Positions 1 through 9,047 of a stretch of DNA of 64,000 nucleotides are shown here, piece by piece. The stretch comes from Methanosarcina barkeri str. Wiesmoor (GTDB taxonomy: Archaea > Halobacteriota > Methanosarcinia > Methanosarcinales > Methanosarcinaceae), in the NCBI RefSeq assembly GCF_000969985.1, contig NZ_CP009526.1, positions 3,968,001 through 4,032,000 of the forward strand, in the 5' to 3' direction. The notes under the pieces are model-generated. The model ran no database searches and had not been told where the DNA came from. It was given only the letters and a program-made list of their open reading frames with translations. Within the stretch, counting starts at the first letter, position 1, and every line of letters begins with the position of its first letter. The position numbers and the translations under genes are program-made.

Positions 1-1
1 A

Positions 2-997
2 GATAGAAAGAGAGGGCAAGGATACTACAATATTATCAAGTTCCTTGACTCTAAAAACATAGACGTTCACGATATGTATATGCACGACGGGCATGGAGAT
101 GGGGTAAGGGTAGAGAGAGGTTCTAATATCAAGTTTTATAATAATACAGTGTATAAATTGGGACATGATGGCCTTTTTGCCATTGATTACCTGAACGTAG
201 AAGCCTGGAACAATAGAATTACCTGCAGGACCAACAGCGGCCTTAGAGTCTGGAACTCAAATCATGTAAAGTTCCATGATAACGTAATAGATTCCTTTTA
301 CCACTGGAGCGCAGGCGGCTCTGGAGTTCTGATTGAGAAAACAACAGGTGTAATGAATGACATAGAAGTGTATAATAACACTATTTATAATACCTATGGC
401 CCTGGAATCTGGCTGATAGGTTATGGAGAGGCTTATTCCAAGGAAGAGGCGCAGAATGTCCACATTTATAAGAATACCCTCTATAACACAGGTACTAACC
501 CCAGTATTGATTGGGTAGGAGGGATTGTAACCAGCGGGTTTTATGACACCCTTATTGAGAGGAACGTGTTTGACGGAGTATATCATGCAGCCATTGCCCA
601 GATGTATCCCCCTTCTTCCGAAGACACAAACAATTCAGTTGATCTCTCACCTCAAGGTACAGGCTACAATACGATTGTCCGTAATAACATAATCATTGAT
701 ACCCAGAAGCGCAAAAAAGACCCTGAAGGGACAGGATACGCAGTGATTAATTATCTTCCTGAAACGCATTCCTTTGTGCTGGAAAACAACTGTCTATACA
801 ATAATACAGGTGGAAATTATAAAAATGCAAGTTCAACCACTGACATATATGTAAATCCTCTCTTTGTAAACCAGAATAAGCATGATTATCATCTGAAATC
901 AAATTCTCCCTGCAGAGGTGCAGGATATGTGTCGTCAAACTCTTCAAAAGAGCTAGATGAGAATGAAAACAAGGTAAACATGGGAAGGTATAACTAA
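2..997 (+). CDS. Right-handed parallel beta-helix protein, C-terminal part (5' end outside window)
   Basis: The frame is open from base 2 with no stop before it, and the first internal Met is at 74, so the gene starts upstream of the window. The protein is a series of short Asn-rich rungs such as NNTVYKL, NNTIYNT, KNTLYNT and NNIIIDT. This is the PbH1-type pattern of right-handed parallel beta-helices found in polysaccharide lyases and archaeal surface proteins. The end (TAA 995-997) has a short Pro/Cys-containing cap (SNSPCRGAG), common at the close of such helices. Without the N-terminus I cannot see a signal peptide. The fold is well supported. The substrate and any enzymatic activity are unknown. 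Confidence 0.8.
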   Translation, partial: DRKRGQGYYNIIKFLDSKNIDVHDMYMHDGHGDGVRVERGSNIKFYNNTVYKLGHDGLFAIDYLNVEAWNNRITCRTNSGLRVWNSNHVKFHDNVIDSFYHWSAGGSGVLIEKTTGVMNDIEVYNNTIYNTYGPGIWLIGYGEAYSKEEAQNVHIYKNTLYNTGTNPSIDWVGGIVTSGFYDTLIERNVFDGVYHAAIAQMYPPSSEDTNNSVDLSPQGTGYNTIVRNNIIIDTQKRKKDPEGTGYAVINYLPETHSFVLENNCLYNNTGGNYKNASSTTDIYVNPLFVNQNKHDYHLKSNSPCRGAGYVSSNSSKELDENENKVNMGRYN

Positions 998-1090
998 ACT
1001 TGTAGTGCTTACACCTGTAGTACTTGCACTTGTAGTACTTGCACTTATATTAATTACACCTGTAGTACTTGCACTTGTAGTAATTACGCA
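998..1090. repeat. Short degenerate direct repeats after the beta-helix gene
   Basis: Imperfect copies of a roughly 15-bp unit (ACTTGTAGTACTTGC and variants with ATTACACC) fill the gap between two convergent genes. There is no coding potential, and function is unknown. Confidence 0.7.
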
Positions 1091-1094
1091 AAAA

Positions 1095-2072
1095 TCAAAA
1101 ATTATTTTCTGAAAAATCCATTAACGTGAGCTGCTTCGAACGGGAAAGTTTTGCCTGCATGGGTTTCATGCAGTCTCCAGACAAATGGTATCTTTCCATA
1201 AGAGAGCTGAGTATTCCATAAAGTTTAGCCTTATAAGCTATATCAACTCCTCCTTTTGCATACAATTTGCGGTAAGGATCCGCAAGTTCGGGAAAGTTAA
1301 GTTCAAGGAAACCGAAGAAATGCTTTCTGGTTTCGCCCCTGAGGTTAAGAACACCAGGAAGAGCATATTCAACATTACATTCGGCTGCAAGAGACATAAT
1401 TTGCTCGAGATTCTGAGGATTATCGGTAAGAAAAGGAAGAATTGGCATCATATGGATTCCAGTAATAGCAGATGTGTTTTTAAAAGCCCGCAGAACTGAA
1501 AACCGCTTTTCAGGTGAAGAAGCAAGGGGTTCCAGTAGGGCACTTAATTTTTCATCCACCGTTGTAACCGTAACTGCGATATTTACAGATGTTAGCTCAG
1601 CAAGTTCTGAAAGAAGGTCATAGTCTCTAAGGATAAGGTCCGATTTTGTAGATATAGTGACCGGATTTCGGTATTTAATCATCAGCGTAAGAACCTCGCG
1701 CATCAACCTGTACTTTGCTTCTACAGGCTGATAACTATCGCAGACCCCGCCTATATTAATCACTTCCTTTTTCCAGCTTCGTGCTGCAAGCTGCTTTTCA
1801 AGAGCTTCCGCAACATTCGTTTTTACGTAAATCGTTTTAAAAAAGGCACATTTTTTATCCGCTACAGAGGAACAGATTTCTCTCCCGAATCCTGGATCTG
1901 TATAGGCAAACTTCTTCTTTTCTTCCAGATAGCTATGAGAGTACATTGCATAACAGTAATTACAACCGTGTTCACATCCCCTGTAAATATTCAAGTCCCA
2001 ATGAAATGGTAGATTACTGCTGGATTTATTTATCCGATTAAGAGCTTTTTTAACCTTGATTTCTTCGAACAT
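1095..2072 (-). CDS. Radical SAM protein, spore-photoproduct-lyase-like (SplB/COG1533) family
   Basis: The 325-residue protein carries the radical SAM cluster motif CEHGCNYC (Cys33, Cys37, Cys40), which binds a [4Fe-4S] cluster and S-adenosylmethionine. The [11 protein letters not shown] stretch and the later [14 protein letters not shown] stretch are typical of the SPL-like branch (COG1533), widespread in archaea and bacteria. Members are related to spore photoproduct lyase, but most have no proven substrate, so repair of DNA photoproducts should not be assumed. The ATG at 2072 is preceded by a weak purine-rich stretch. The downstream neighbour is convergent and the upstream neighbour is separated by a repeat-filled gap, so it is probably transcribed alone. 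Confidence 0.85.
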   Translation of the reverse strand: MFEEIKVKKALNRINKSSSNLPFHWDLNIYRGCEHGCNYCYAMYSHSYLEEKKKFAYTDPGFGREICSSVADKKCAFFKTIYVKTNVAEALEKQLAARSWKKEVINIGGVCDSYQPVEAKYRLMREVLTLMIKYRNPVTISTKSDLILRDYDLLSELAELTSVNIAVTVTTVDEKLSALLEPLASSPEKRFSVLRAFKNTSAITGIHMMPILPFLTDNPQNLEQIMSLAAECNVEYALPGVLNLRGETRKHFFGFLELNFPELADPYRKLYAKGGVDIAYKAKLYGILSSLMERYHLSGDCMKPMQAKLSRSKQLTLMDFSENNF

Positions 2073-2105
2073 CCCGGAATAAGATAGGGTTGAGAACTAT
2101 AATAA

Positions 2106-2240
2106 ACTTAAGAAAGGAGAAACTAAGAAGAACTTAGAGAAACTTAATAAAAAAGAACCCAAAAAAACTTTGAGGAACTTAATAAAAAAGAACCCAAAAA
2201 AACTTTGAGAAACTTAATAAAAAAGAATCCAAAAAGAACT
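2106..2240. repeat. 35-bp AT-rich tandem repeat (about three copies)
   Basis: The unit AACTTAATAAAAAAGAACCC followed by AAAAAAACTTTGAG recurs with starts at 2141, 2176 and 2211 (35-bp spacing). Degenerate partial copies lie on both sides. It lies between two minus-strand genes and is non-coding. Confidence 0.75.
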
Positions 2241-2335
2241 TTGTAGCAGGAAACAGATTTCCAAAAAGTAGAAAAGGAGAACATTATTTTCAGTAGTTAC
2301 TCTCAGTAGGTATTCTCTGGAATAATTCTCTAGAA

Positions 2336-3166
2336 TTATTCTCTGTAAACTCCATCTCCTGTAATAAGTTTTCCTTCCACCTTTACCCAGCCTTCCTGAG
2401 GACCTGAAAGTTGGATAGAAATTCTATCAACGTAGTCATTATATCGCCATCCATGGATCCACCATTCATTCCGGCTATCGAGCTCGACAAAAATCTGGAC
2501 ATCGGCATCATGAGACGTATCATAGTGCGCATATACCAGGCTCTCATAATCAAAATATTCGGGGTTGATATGCTCAGGTAGAGGAATTTCCGAGCCTTCT
2601 TCGGATTCTCGAAGATTATATTTAGGTAGAAGCACTGACTCATTACCAACAGGGAATCGGGTATTAATCATATGGTCAGCCCTTACATTGGTCCCGAAAT
2701 CAAACGATTTCAAAACTGGGGTTTCTTCTGAGTATTCATTGGACTCCATTATTTGTTCTTCTTCCTGAACTTCATCTTCAATATTCTCGGACCCAGGCTC
2801 AGGTTCGGGCACAGCTACAGGAAGGGAATGATAAACCGGTTTAATTTCGGCAGCTTCTATTTTGAACATTAGTCCATGCTCAGTATCCTCAAGGCTAAGA
2901 TTCCAATTTGAAGGCTTATTGTAATAATCACCATTCACCATTTCGAGTCCCACCTCGGATTCATTTTCAAAAACAGGAACGGGCAAATATAAAGTTACAT
3001 TTTGCAGGGTGCTGCTGCTTTCTATAATTATATCGTATTCATAATTACTCATAAGACTGTCATTATACAGTTCCTCGTTTCTATTTGCCAGATAGATTGA
3101 GCCCAGCACAAGCAAAAGAAGAATAAATAATATAATACCTCCAAAAATTGTCACCTTTCTGATCAT
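2336..3166 (-). CDS. Membrane-anchored exported protein of unknown function
   Basis: The 276-residue protein begins with a short basic segment and a strong hydrophobic helix (residues about 6-27, GIILFILLLLVLGSIYLA), which acts as an uncleaved anchor or signal. The rest is hydrophilic and acidic, with beta-rich stretches at about 45-110, a low-complexity Glu/Pro linker near 118-150, and a C-terminal part rich in aromatic residues (NEWWIHGWRYNDY). A strong Shine-Dalgarno sequence, GGGGAGGA, lies about 10 nt before the ATG and supports this start. No family is recognised. Proteins of this layout are common at the Methanosarcina cell surface. Confidence 0.7.
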   Translation of the reverse strand: MIRKVTIFGGIILFILLLLVLGSIYLANRNEELYNDSLMSNYEYDIIIESSSTLQNVTLYLPVPVFENESEVGLEMVNGDYYNKPSNWNLSLEDTEHGLMFKIEAAEIKPVYHSLPVAVPEPEPGSENIEDEVQEEEQIMESNEYSEETPVLKSFDFGTNVRADHMINTRFPVGNESVLLPKYNLRESEEGSEIPLPEHINPEYFDYESLVYAHYDTSHDADVQIFVELDSRNEWWIHGWRYNDYVDRISIQLSGPQEGWVKVEGKLITGDGVYRE

Positions 3167-3418
3167 TGTCAGTCATCCTCCCCTAATGATTGAAAACAGA
3201 TATGTGAGAGTGATAATTAAACCTTACTAAATTTAACAAGAAGAATAATCATGAATTTGTCACGCATTTGTCGCACTGTATGAATAAACTACAAAAAGAA
3301 CCGAAGTAACCGGAATACACAATTTACTGGCAACAAACTACTGGCAACAAATTACTTTTTATAAATTAGAAGATTAGACTCAAAAAAACACTTAGTTTCT
3401 TGTAATTTGATAAGGAAC

Positions 3419-3437
3419 GTTAAATATATATTTTAAC
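3419..3437 (+). promoter_or_regulatory. TATA-like box just upstream of the radical SAM operon
   Basis: TTAAATATATATTTTAA lies at about 3419-3436, immediately before the ATG at 3438. Archaeal TATA boxes sit about 26 nt upstream of transcription start, so the transcript may begin inside the annotated 5' end. The GGGAGGA at 3442-3448 could then be a ribosome site for a later, unclear start. Confidence 0.4.
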
Positions 3438-4580
3438 ATGTGGGAGGAAGAATCGAAGAATCTGGAGACGTTAAGCTTGTTATCACCACCTCCGATACTG
3501 AAAGGGTACATGTACGGGGCACAGGAAGCCCATCAGGCACGGAACTCAAACAGGCTTTTAGCCATACGCCTTGAAACGAACAAATCCTGCAATCTTCGCT
3601 GTCGCTACTGCTATGCACAGAGTGGCGAAGACTCGGCAAAAATAGCCGATTTTAATAATCTCAAACGTATTATTTAGGAGGCAAAAGAACTCGGGATCAG
3701 GTCTGTGGTCGTAATTGGGGGAGGAGAGCCGACCCTGTACCCGAGTTTCAGGGACCTAATAGCTTATATTGATTCCCTGGGAATAATCCCGGTGATTTTT
3801 TCGAATACGGTTTTAATGACAGAAGAACTTGCAGAGTTCCTGTACAAACACAACGCCTCAGTAATGGGAAAGTTAGATTCCCTTAAGCCTGAGGTTCAGG
3901 ACTACCTAGCAGGAAGAGCAGGAGCCTCCGAAGATATCAGAAAGGGGCTTCGGAATCTTCTCAATGCAGGCTTTTCAAAACCTGCGAGACCTGGAGAACT
4001 TCGTCTGGGAGTTTCTTTCGTCAGTAACAAAATGAATCTGGAAGAAATTGAAGAGATCTGGCATTTCTGCAGGAAAAACAATATTTTCCCCAATATGGAA
4101 ATTCTAACGCCTACAGGCAGGGCAAATGACGAACTTGAGGATAAGCTACTAACGGCTGACGAGATAAAGGAATATAAATTAAAACTGCTGGAAATCGACC
4201 GGAAATATTATGGTTACGACTGGCTGCCCTACACACCGATTACCGCTAGTGGATGCCTTCAGCACCTCTACAGCCTGTATATCAATATAGACGGAAATAT
4301 CCGGCCCTGTGCACCTACAAAGCTGGACGAACATCCTGCGCTTAGAGTTGACGGGGAATATCCCTATAACGTAAATAAAATGAGCCTTCGGGAAATTTAT
4401 AATTCCGATCTTTTCACATATGTTCGAAACATCGATAAAATGCTCGAGGGAAGGTGCAGAAACTGTGAACATAATGAAGAGTGCATAGGCTGCCGGGGAT
4501 ATGCATACAGCGTAGGTGTAAAACATGGCATAGACCCTCTTAAAGCCCTCAGGATGGAGTGCCAGCAGTGCTTCAAGTAA
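3438..4580 (+). CDS. Radical SAM/SPASM protein with an in-frame UAG codon (possible pyrrolysine)
   Basis: Two open segments (3438-3677 and 3678-4580) lie in the same frame and are separated only by a TAG at 3675-3677. Reading through gives 380 residues. The N-terminal half has the radical SAM motif CNLRCRYC (Cys51, Cys55, Cys58) and, after the UAG at codon 80, the GGGEPTLYP motif. The C-terminus is a SPASM/twitch-like cysteine region (SGC, RPC, CRNC, EECIGC) binding auxiliary Fe-S clusters. The UAG falls in a helix between KRII and EAKELG, where relatives usually carry an ordinary polar residue. In Methanosarcina UAG can be decoded as pyrrolysine, so this may be a full-length enzyme. A plain nonsense mutation (for example from CAG or GAG) is the alternative. 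It is followed by an EgtD-like methyltransferase and an arginine-deiminase-fold protein on the same strand. The substrate is unknown. Confidence 0.75.
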
Positions 4581-4710
4581 ATGGCAGATTAGTAATTGAA
4601 TAGTAATTGAATGGTAAAAGAATGGTAAAAGCAAAACTCAGGCAATAAATAAGTTAAAAGAAATAAATAAAGATATGTACTGTTGAATAATTTGAGGAGA
4701 AGGTGAAAAA

Positions 4711-5736
4711 TTGAACAGTACAGGAAGAGTGGAGTTTGGACAGGTTTCGGAAAATAAGGAAAAGATAGTAATTACCAGTAAGGAGGACGTAGAAGAAAGA
4801 CTCTGTCAATGCCTGAAAAACCATGAACTACCTGATTACTTTCTATATATAGGCACTGGAGGAGCAAAAAACTGGCTGAGACTTGATGGGGCTGAGACGT
4901 TTTCTGTAGCCAGGCAGCTCAAAGCCCTTCTGGAAAAAAATCTAGACTCAATTGTGAGATTTATTCCAACAGGCATGAGTCTCGTAAGCGTGGGAGTGGG
5001 AAATGGGGAGAAGGAAAGAATTTTTCTCGAAGCACTAGTAAGGAAAAATCTAGCTGAAAACCCGGCCTCAGGAAAAGTGTCGATACGCTATTACCCTATC
5101 GATATAAACAGTGAATTTGTAGATATCGCTCTTGAAAAGGTCGATAACCTGCCTGTTGAAAAGAAGGGAATAGTTGGCTTTATAGAGGATACGACCGCTT
5201 TTAAAGAAAATTGGCGTCTCCCGATTCTTTTCTGCATATTAGGAAATACCTTTTGCAATTACGAGCCAGAGTTCATTCTTCAGCTTGTCCATGAAAACCT
5301 TGAGCAGGGAGACCTTTTTTTCTTTGATGCCAACCTGCTACCTACTGAAGGCACAGAGACACAATCTGCAAGGAAATCCGTACTGGGCACATATGCGTCA
5401 AGAGAGAATGCCCTCTTCAATATGTATCCCCTGCTTCAGTACGGAATGGCTCCTGAGGATTTTGATTTTGAACTCTTGCTTGCGCATGTAAACTCAAGGA
5501 TAGGGGGAGTATACAGAACCAAGAAGAGTCTGTATATCCTGAAGGATACTGAACTCAAAATCGGGACAGAAACCATAGGCTTAAGAGAAGGAGACGTCAT
5601 CCGTATGGGTTTTACTTATAAATATACATATGACCAGATTACAGCTTTTCTGGAAATTTGCGGATTTGAGATCCTCAAGGCTTTCCTGAGTGAAAAACGA
5701 GCAAACGTCATAATCCTTGCAAAAAAACGTATATGA
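4711..5736 (+). CDS. EgtD-like SAM-dependent methyltransferase (histidine-specific methyltransferase family)
   Basis: The 341-residue protein belongs to the EgtD/DUF2260-type family. It has the SAM-binding loop SVGVGNGEKERIF near residue 91, a YYPIDIN strand with acidic cofactor contact, and the LGNTFCNYEP segment typical of the family. EgtD trimethylates histidine in ergothioneine synthesis, but no other ergothioneine gene is visible here, so the acceptor is probably another amino acid or a modified residue. The start is TTG at 4711, preceded by GAGGAGAAGGTGA at 4694-4706. It lies 130 nt after the radical SAM gene and 32 nt before the deiminase-like gene, consistent with one operon. The family call is firm and the substrate is open. 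Confidence 0.8.
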   Translation: MNSTGRVEFGQVSENKEKIVITSKEDVEERLCQCLKNHELPDYFLYIGTGGAKNWLRLDGAETFSVARQLKALLEKNLDSIVRFIPTGMSLVSVGVGNGEKERIFLEALVRKNLAENPASGKVSIRYYPIDINSEFVDIALEKVDNLPVEKKGIVGFIEDTTAFKENWRLPILFCILGNTFCNYEPEFILQLVHENLEQGDLFFFDANLLPTEGTETQSARKSVLGTYASRENALFNMYPLLQYGMAPEDFDFELLLAHVNSRIGGVYRTKKSLYILKDTELKIGTETIGLREGDVIRMGFTYKYTYDQITAFLEICGFEILKAFLSEKRANVIILAKKRI

Positions 5737-5768
5737 GGATAACACGGATCAAAAGGTAGGTTCAGGGT

Positions 5769-6746
5769 ATGGGTTGCAAGATAAATGAACTTGATAGGGG
5801 AGAAAAAGAAAGATCAGGTATTGATTACGGGTGCGAGGAATTTGGAAGGCTGAAAAGCGTATTGATTCATACGCCTGGGGAAGAACTTTCTCTACTCAAC
5901 GACTCGAATTATAAACACTGGCTATACGATACGGTTCCTGAAATTTCCAGGTATATTAAAGAGCATAGAGACTATCAAGAGTTGCTGGAATCAAACGGAG
6001 TTAGAGTCTATGAACTTGAAGATTATGTTGACGAGAACACAGATCTAATTAAGAAGATGCCAAATCTAACTTTCTTGCATGATATTGCAGTTATCTCCGA
6101 AAAAGGGGCTATTCTCTCGAGAATGCGTCCGCCTGCCAGGGAGAAGGAAGAGGTTGTTGTAAAGGAAGCTCTAAATAATCTGGGAATTCCCATTCTCAGC
6201 GAATTCAATGGAGGACAAGGGTTTTTCGAAGGCTGCCTCCTGCTCTCAAAAGAAACAGTCTTTGTAGCTGATACGGAAAGACACACTTACCCATTTATAA
6301 GAGAATTTGTTTCAAACATTCTCAAAGAGTTCAGTGAAGTTATTTACGTCCGGGTTCCGAAAGCCAGGCGGTACATGCACCCTGATACCGTCTTCAACAG
6401 GATAAGGGAAGACCTTGCCCTTACTTATCTACCTGCATTTGAGGAAAGCTGCCTGTTTACGGAAGATTCCAGAGAAAAAATAGATTTTAAAGCTTTCATG
6501 AGCGAGAAAGGAATGGAAATTATTTCTGTTTCGGATTCCGAGCAAAGCCGCCTGGCCTGTTCTTTTGTTCCTTTAGAGAGCGGAACTATTTTTCACTACG
6601 ATACCGCACTTGATCAGAAAACCAGGAAAGAACTTGAAAATGAAGGTATTGAGATTATTTCTTTTCACCCGGATGCCCTACTTGCAGGAGGAGGAAGTCT
6701 GCGCTGCCATACTCTGAGGCTTTGTAGAAGGAAAATTAAAAATTAA
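5769..6746 (+). CDS. Arginine deiminase / amidinotransferase-fold protein
   Basis: The 325-residue protein has the signatures of the guanidino-modifying enzyme superfamily. Residues HDIAVIS match the early Asp-containing loop, GGQGFFEGC the Glu-containing turn, RYMHPDTVFNRI the His/Asp catalytic motif, and the C-terminal GGGSLRCHTLRL the nucleophilic cysteine. These enzymes hydrolyse or transfer the guanidino group of arginine or methylated arginines (arginine deiminase, DDAH, amidinotransferases). It follows the methyltransferase gene by 32 nt and is probably co-transcribed with it and the radical SAM gene. The set suggests modification of an arginine-like or peptide substrate, which is inference. 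No ornithine carbamoyltransferase or carbamate kinase lies nearby, so a classical arginine deiminase pathway is not indicated. Confidence 0.75.
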   Translation: MGCKINELDRGEKERSGIDYGCEEFGRLKSVLIHTPGEELSLLNDSNYKHWLYDTVPEISRYIKEHRDYQELLESNGVRVYELEDYVDENTDLIKKMPNLTFLHDIAVISEKGAILSRMRPPAREKEEVVVKEALNNLGIPILSEFNGGQGFFEGCLLLSKETVFVADTERHTYPFIREFVSNILKEFSEVIYVRVPKARRYMHPDTVFNRIREDLALTYLPAFEESCLFTEDSREKIDFKAFMSEKGMEIISVSDSEQSRLACSFVPLESGTIFHYDTALDQKTRKELENEGIEIISFHPDALLAGGGSLRCHTLRLCRRKIKN

Positions 6747-6809
6747 AGAAAGTTGGAAAAGATCTGAAGAGAAGGTCAGAAGAGCCGGACTGAGAAAGAA
6801 CAACCCGGG

Positions 6810-7703
6810 TCAATATATAAAGTCAAGAATAATCGACACTGCGTAGATTATTAGAACTCCGTGATAAACAGGCAGTATCTTCATTCCGGCACCCGGATTT
6901 TTTTCTTTCCACAGGTAAAGGTTTGCCCCTGCAAGGAGCACAAAACCCACAAGAAAACCGTAAAAAGCGATCTCCCCAAGCTCTTGGAGAAAGAAAATAG
7001 CTGCAAGGAAATGCAGGGCCGTAAAACCTGTAATCCAGTACATTGTCCCTTTTTCACCGTAGAGTACAGCTATTGACTTCATGTCTCTTGAGCGATCGTT
7101 TTTCAGGTCTATAAAGTCATTCAATCCCAAATGCGCCATTGTCCAGGGATAGAAAAAAAACATGTAGAGCAACATGGTCATGTCTGGATGACCGTAGCAT
7201 AGATAACCTGCCGCCGGAAAAAGCGTAAAATCCGTCCTGCCCAAAAGCTGTGCAATTGGATAGTTCTGATTTCTCTTTTTTATCTGGTAAAAAGCCTCAA
7301 TGCTGTAAGAGTACAGCATAACTACAAACACGTATAAAGAGTTTGGATAAGGAAGTGTAAGAATCAAGGCTGAAACGACTGCTACAAGCAGGATAAATAA
7401 CAAAAAGGCATTTTTTGAAGAAACTTTTCCTGAAGGTATAGGTCTCTCTTTAAAAGGCCTCCAGTACCTTGTAAGCGTGTTTTCTACATCAAGCCGATCT
7501 CTCTTTCTATCCACATAATCATTAAGTATAAAACCAGCTTCAAACCCAAGCAGCCCAATTAAAGCCACCTTAATAGTCAACGCCCAGGAAAAGCCGCCAT
7601 AATTTGCAAAAGCAAGCACTAGCCCAGAGCAGGAAACAAGAGGCCAGGCAGGAAGAAAATGAGCACGTATAAGGTCAAGATAAGCTTTCAGGGTTTCTAT
7701 CAT
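6810..7703 (-). CDS. UbiA-family prenyltransferase
   Basis: The 297-residue integral membrane protein has about eight to nine hydrophobic helices. It carries the two aspartate motifs of the UbiA superfamily: NDYVDRKRD (Asn61, Asp65, Asp69) and NDFIDLKNDRSRD. These bind Mg-prenyl diphosphate and transfer a prenyl chain to an acceptor. In archaea such enzymes make membrane lipids (geranylgeranylglyceryl phosphate alkylation) or methanophenazine-type carriers. This paralog cannot be assigned to one of these by sequence inspection. It is convergent with the deiminase-like gene, so it does not belong to that operon. Confidence 0.85.
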   Translation of the reverse strand: MIETLKAYLDLIRAHFLPAWPLVSCSGLVLAFANYGGFSWALTIKVALIGLLGFEAGFILNDYVDRKRDRLDVENTLTRYWRPFKERPIPSGKVSSKNAFLLFILLVAVVSALILTLPYPNSLYVFVVMLYSYSIEAFYQIKKRNQNYPIAQLLGRTDFTLFPAAGYLCYGHPDMTMLLYMFFFYPWTMAHLGLNDFIDLKNDRSRDMKSIAVLYGEKGTMYWITGFTALHFLAAIFFLQELGEIAFYGFLVGFVLLAGANLYLWKEKNPGAGMKILPVYHGVLIIYAVSIILDFIY

Positions 7704-8265
7704 TTTTTAGCCTCAATAGCAATAGAGGTAATTAAGGAAACTATTACATAAAAACTATGAAAATAGGGTAAAACTGCTGTTAAGAAGCCATTATTTTTGG
7801 AAATGATTTATTTACGAATGTAGTTACATTTACGAATGTAGTTACTTTTTTGTTTCAGGCTGAGGCTTTTCAGAGTTTCACTTGTTAGGTCCAAATGGAG
7901 ATATAGCATATAAGAGTATCAATAAGTCTAAAGTATTTTTAGAGACTTGCCCGATGTTACAGGTTTCAAGGACTGTCTGTGAATTTTCCCAGATATAAGG
8001 ATAAAACAAGATACGAAAGGATCTTCAGATTAACTTCAATAAGCTTGAAGCTATTTTTATAAGATATGATTATTAAATATATGTTAATGTAGTCTCTGAC
8101 AACAATAATAAAAAAATTCGAGATAACTGTATTGAGAAAATTTTTTGAGAAATTGCCGATATGAAGAGATATAAAATCAGAGTCGAGTTATACAAATCAT
8201 TTTAAAAAACTAAAATTGTAGCCTATTAAAAGGCTACTTGGATAATTCCTTTTTACGCTACTAAA
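7704..8265. other. Intergenic region without a recognisable gene
   Basis: AT-rich, with no long frames. A 17-bp direct duplication (TTTACGAATGTAGTTAC) occurs twice near 7811-7845. The only other structure is the hairpin at 8218-8237. Confidence 0.6.
8218..8237 (-). terminator. Hairpin terminator downstream of the lipoprotein gene
   Basis: GTAGCCT and AGGCTAC form a perfect 7-bp stem around ATTAAA. On the minus strand it is followed by a T-rich run, as expected for ending the transcript of the lipoprotein gene that stops at 8266. Confidence 0.5.
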
Positions 8266-8649
8266 TTATACGGTTTGTGTAGCGTTGTCATCTGCAGAGT
8301 CGTTGTCTTCAACTGTAACATTGTCATCTGCAGAATCATTGTCTTCAACGGTCATATTGTCATCTGCAGAGTCGTTGTCTTCAACGGTCATATCGTCTGC
8401 AGAGTCGTTGTCTTCAACGGTCATATTGTCAGTAGCAAAGTCGTCATCTGTAATGTTGTCGGCTGGAACTTCTGCGGCTACATCTTCGGTCTGAGTTCCA
8501 TTTTCGTCTGCTACTGGAGCCTGGTCAGTCACTTCTTCTTGAGATCCATCTTCTGCTGTTGTGTCAGCATTCTTGTCAGAACAACCAGCTGCAAAGACAA
8601 CAGCACTAATGACAAGGAGCATTGCCATAATCTTTAACATTTTTTTCAT
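8266..8649 (-). CDS. Acidic repeat-containing lipoprotein
   Basis: The 127-residue protein starts with a lipoprotein signal peptide ending in the lipobox FAAGC (Cys23). The mature chain is almost entirely Asp, Glu, Asn, Thr and Val, with no aromatic residues. The C-terminal half is four copies of a 12-residue unit (VEDNDSADDNMT and variants) encoded by 36-bp DNA repeats, so copy number may vary between strains. A highly acidic flexible surface tether or cation-binding coat is plausible, but no function is known. The open frames on the opposite strand are by-products of the repeats. The gene stands alone with its own terminator. Confidence 0.8.
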   Translation of the reverse strand: MKKMLKIMAMLLVISAVVFAAGCSDKNADTTAEDGSQEEVTDQAPVADENGTQTEDVAAEVPADNITDDDFATDNMTVEDNDSADDMTVEDNDSADDNMTVEDNDSADDNVTVEDNDSADDNATQTV

Positions 8650-9047
8650 TAATAATACCTCTAAAGTTCTCTTCCTTTTTTACACCCAGCTCATATAAAA
8701 TTATGAGATTTTCATATGAGATATTTATGCATGACCAGTCAATAACATTAAAACTTTTCGATTTGATAAAAGAATGATACCGCAAAATGGTTTATTTGGT
8801 TAGAATATATGCACCACCCTGAATATTATTAATACTATCCAAATTATTAAACTCAGAACTACATATTAATTTTCAAACTTTATTAAATAAATATAACCAT
8901 GAGAATAAATATATAAACTGTTAGAAAAGAATAACCACTCAGCGGAAGAAAAGTATTTAAATTGGATGTAATATTCCTCCGTTAAGGAAGCGCAAACCTG
9001 CTAACATCCGGTTTGGAAAAGATCTGAAGGCAGTCTGAGGATAAAAT
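8650..9047. other. Intergenic region with divergent promoters
   Basis: This AT-rich region lies between two divergently transcribed genes. No RNA gene or clear inverted repeat was found. Confidence 0.5.

Noticed and set aside
8275-8637. Plus-strand frames opposite the acidic lipoprotein
   Set aside because: Shadows of the 36-bp repeats; the minus-strand frame has a signal peptide, lipobox and terminator.
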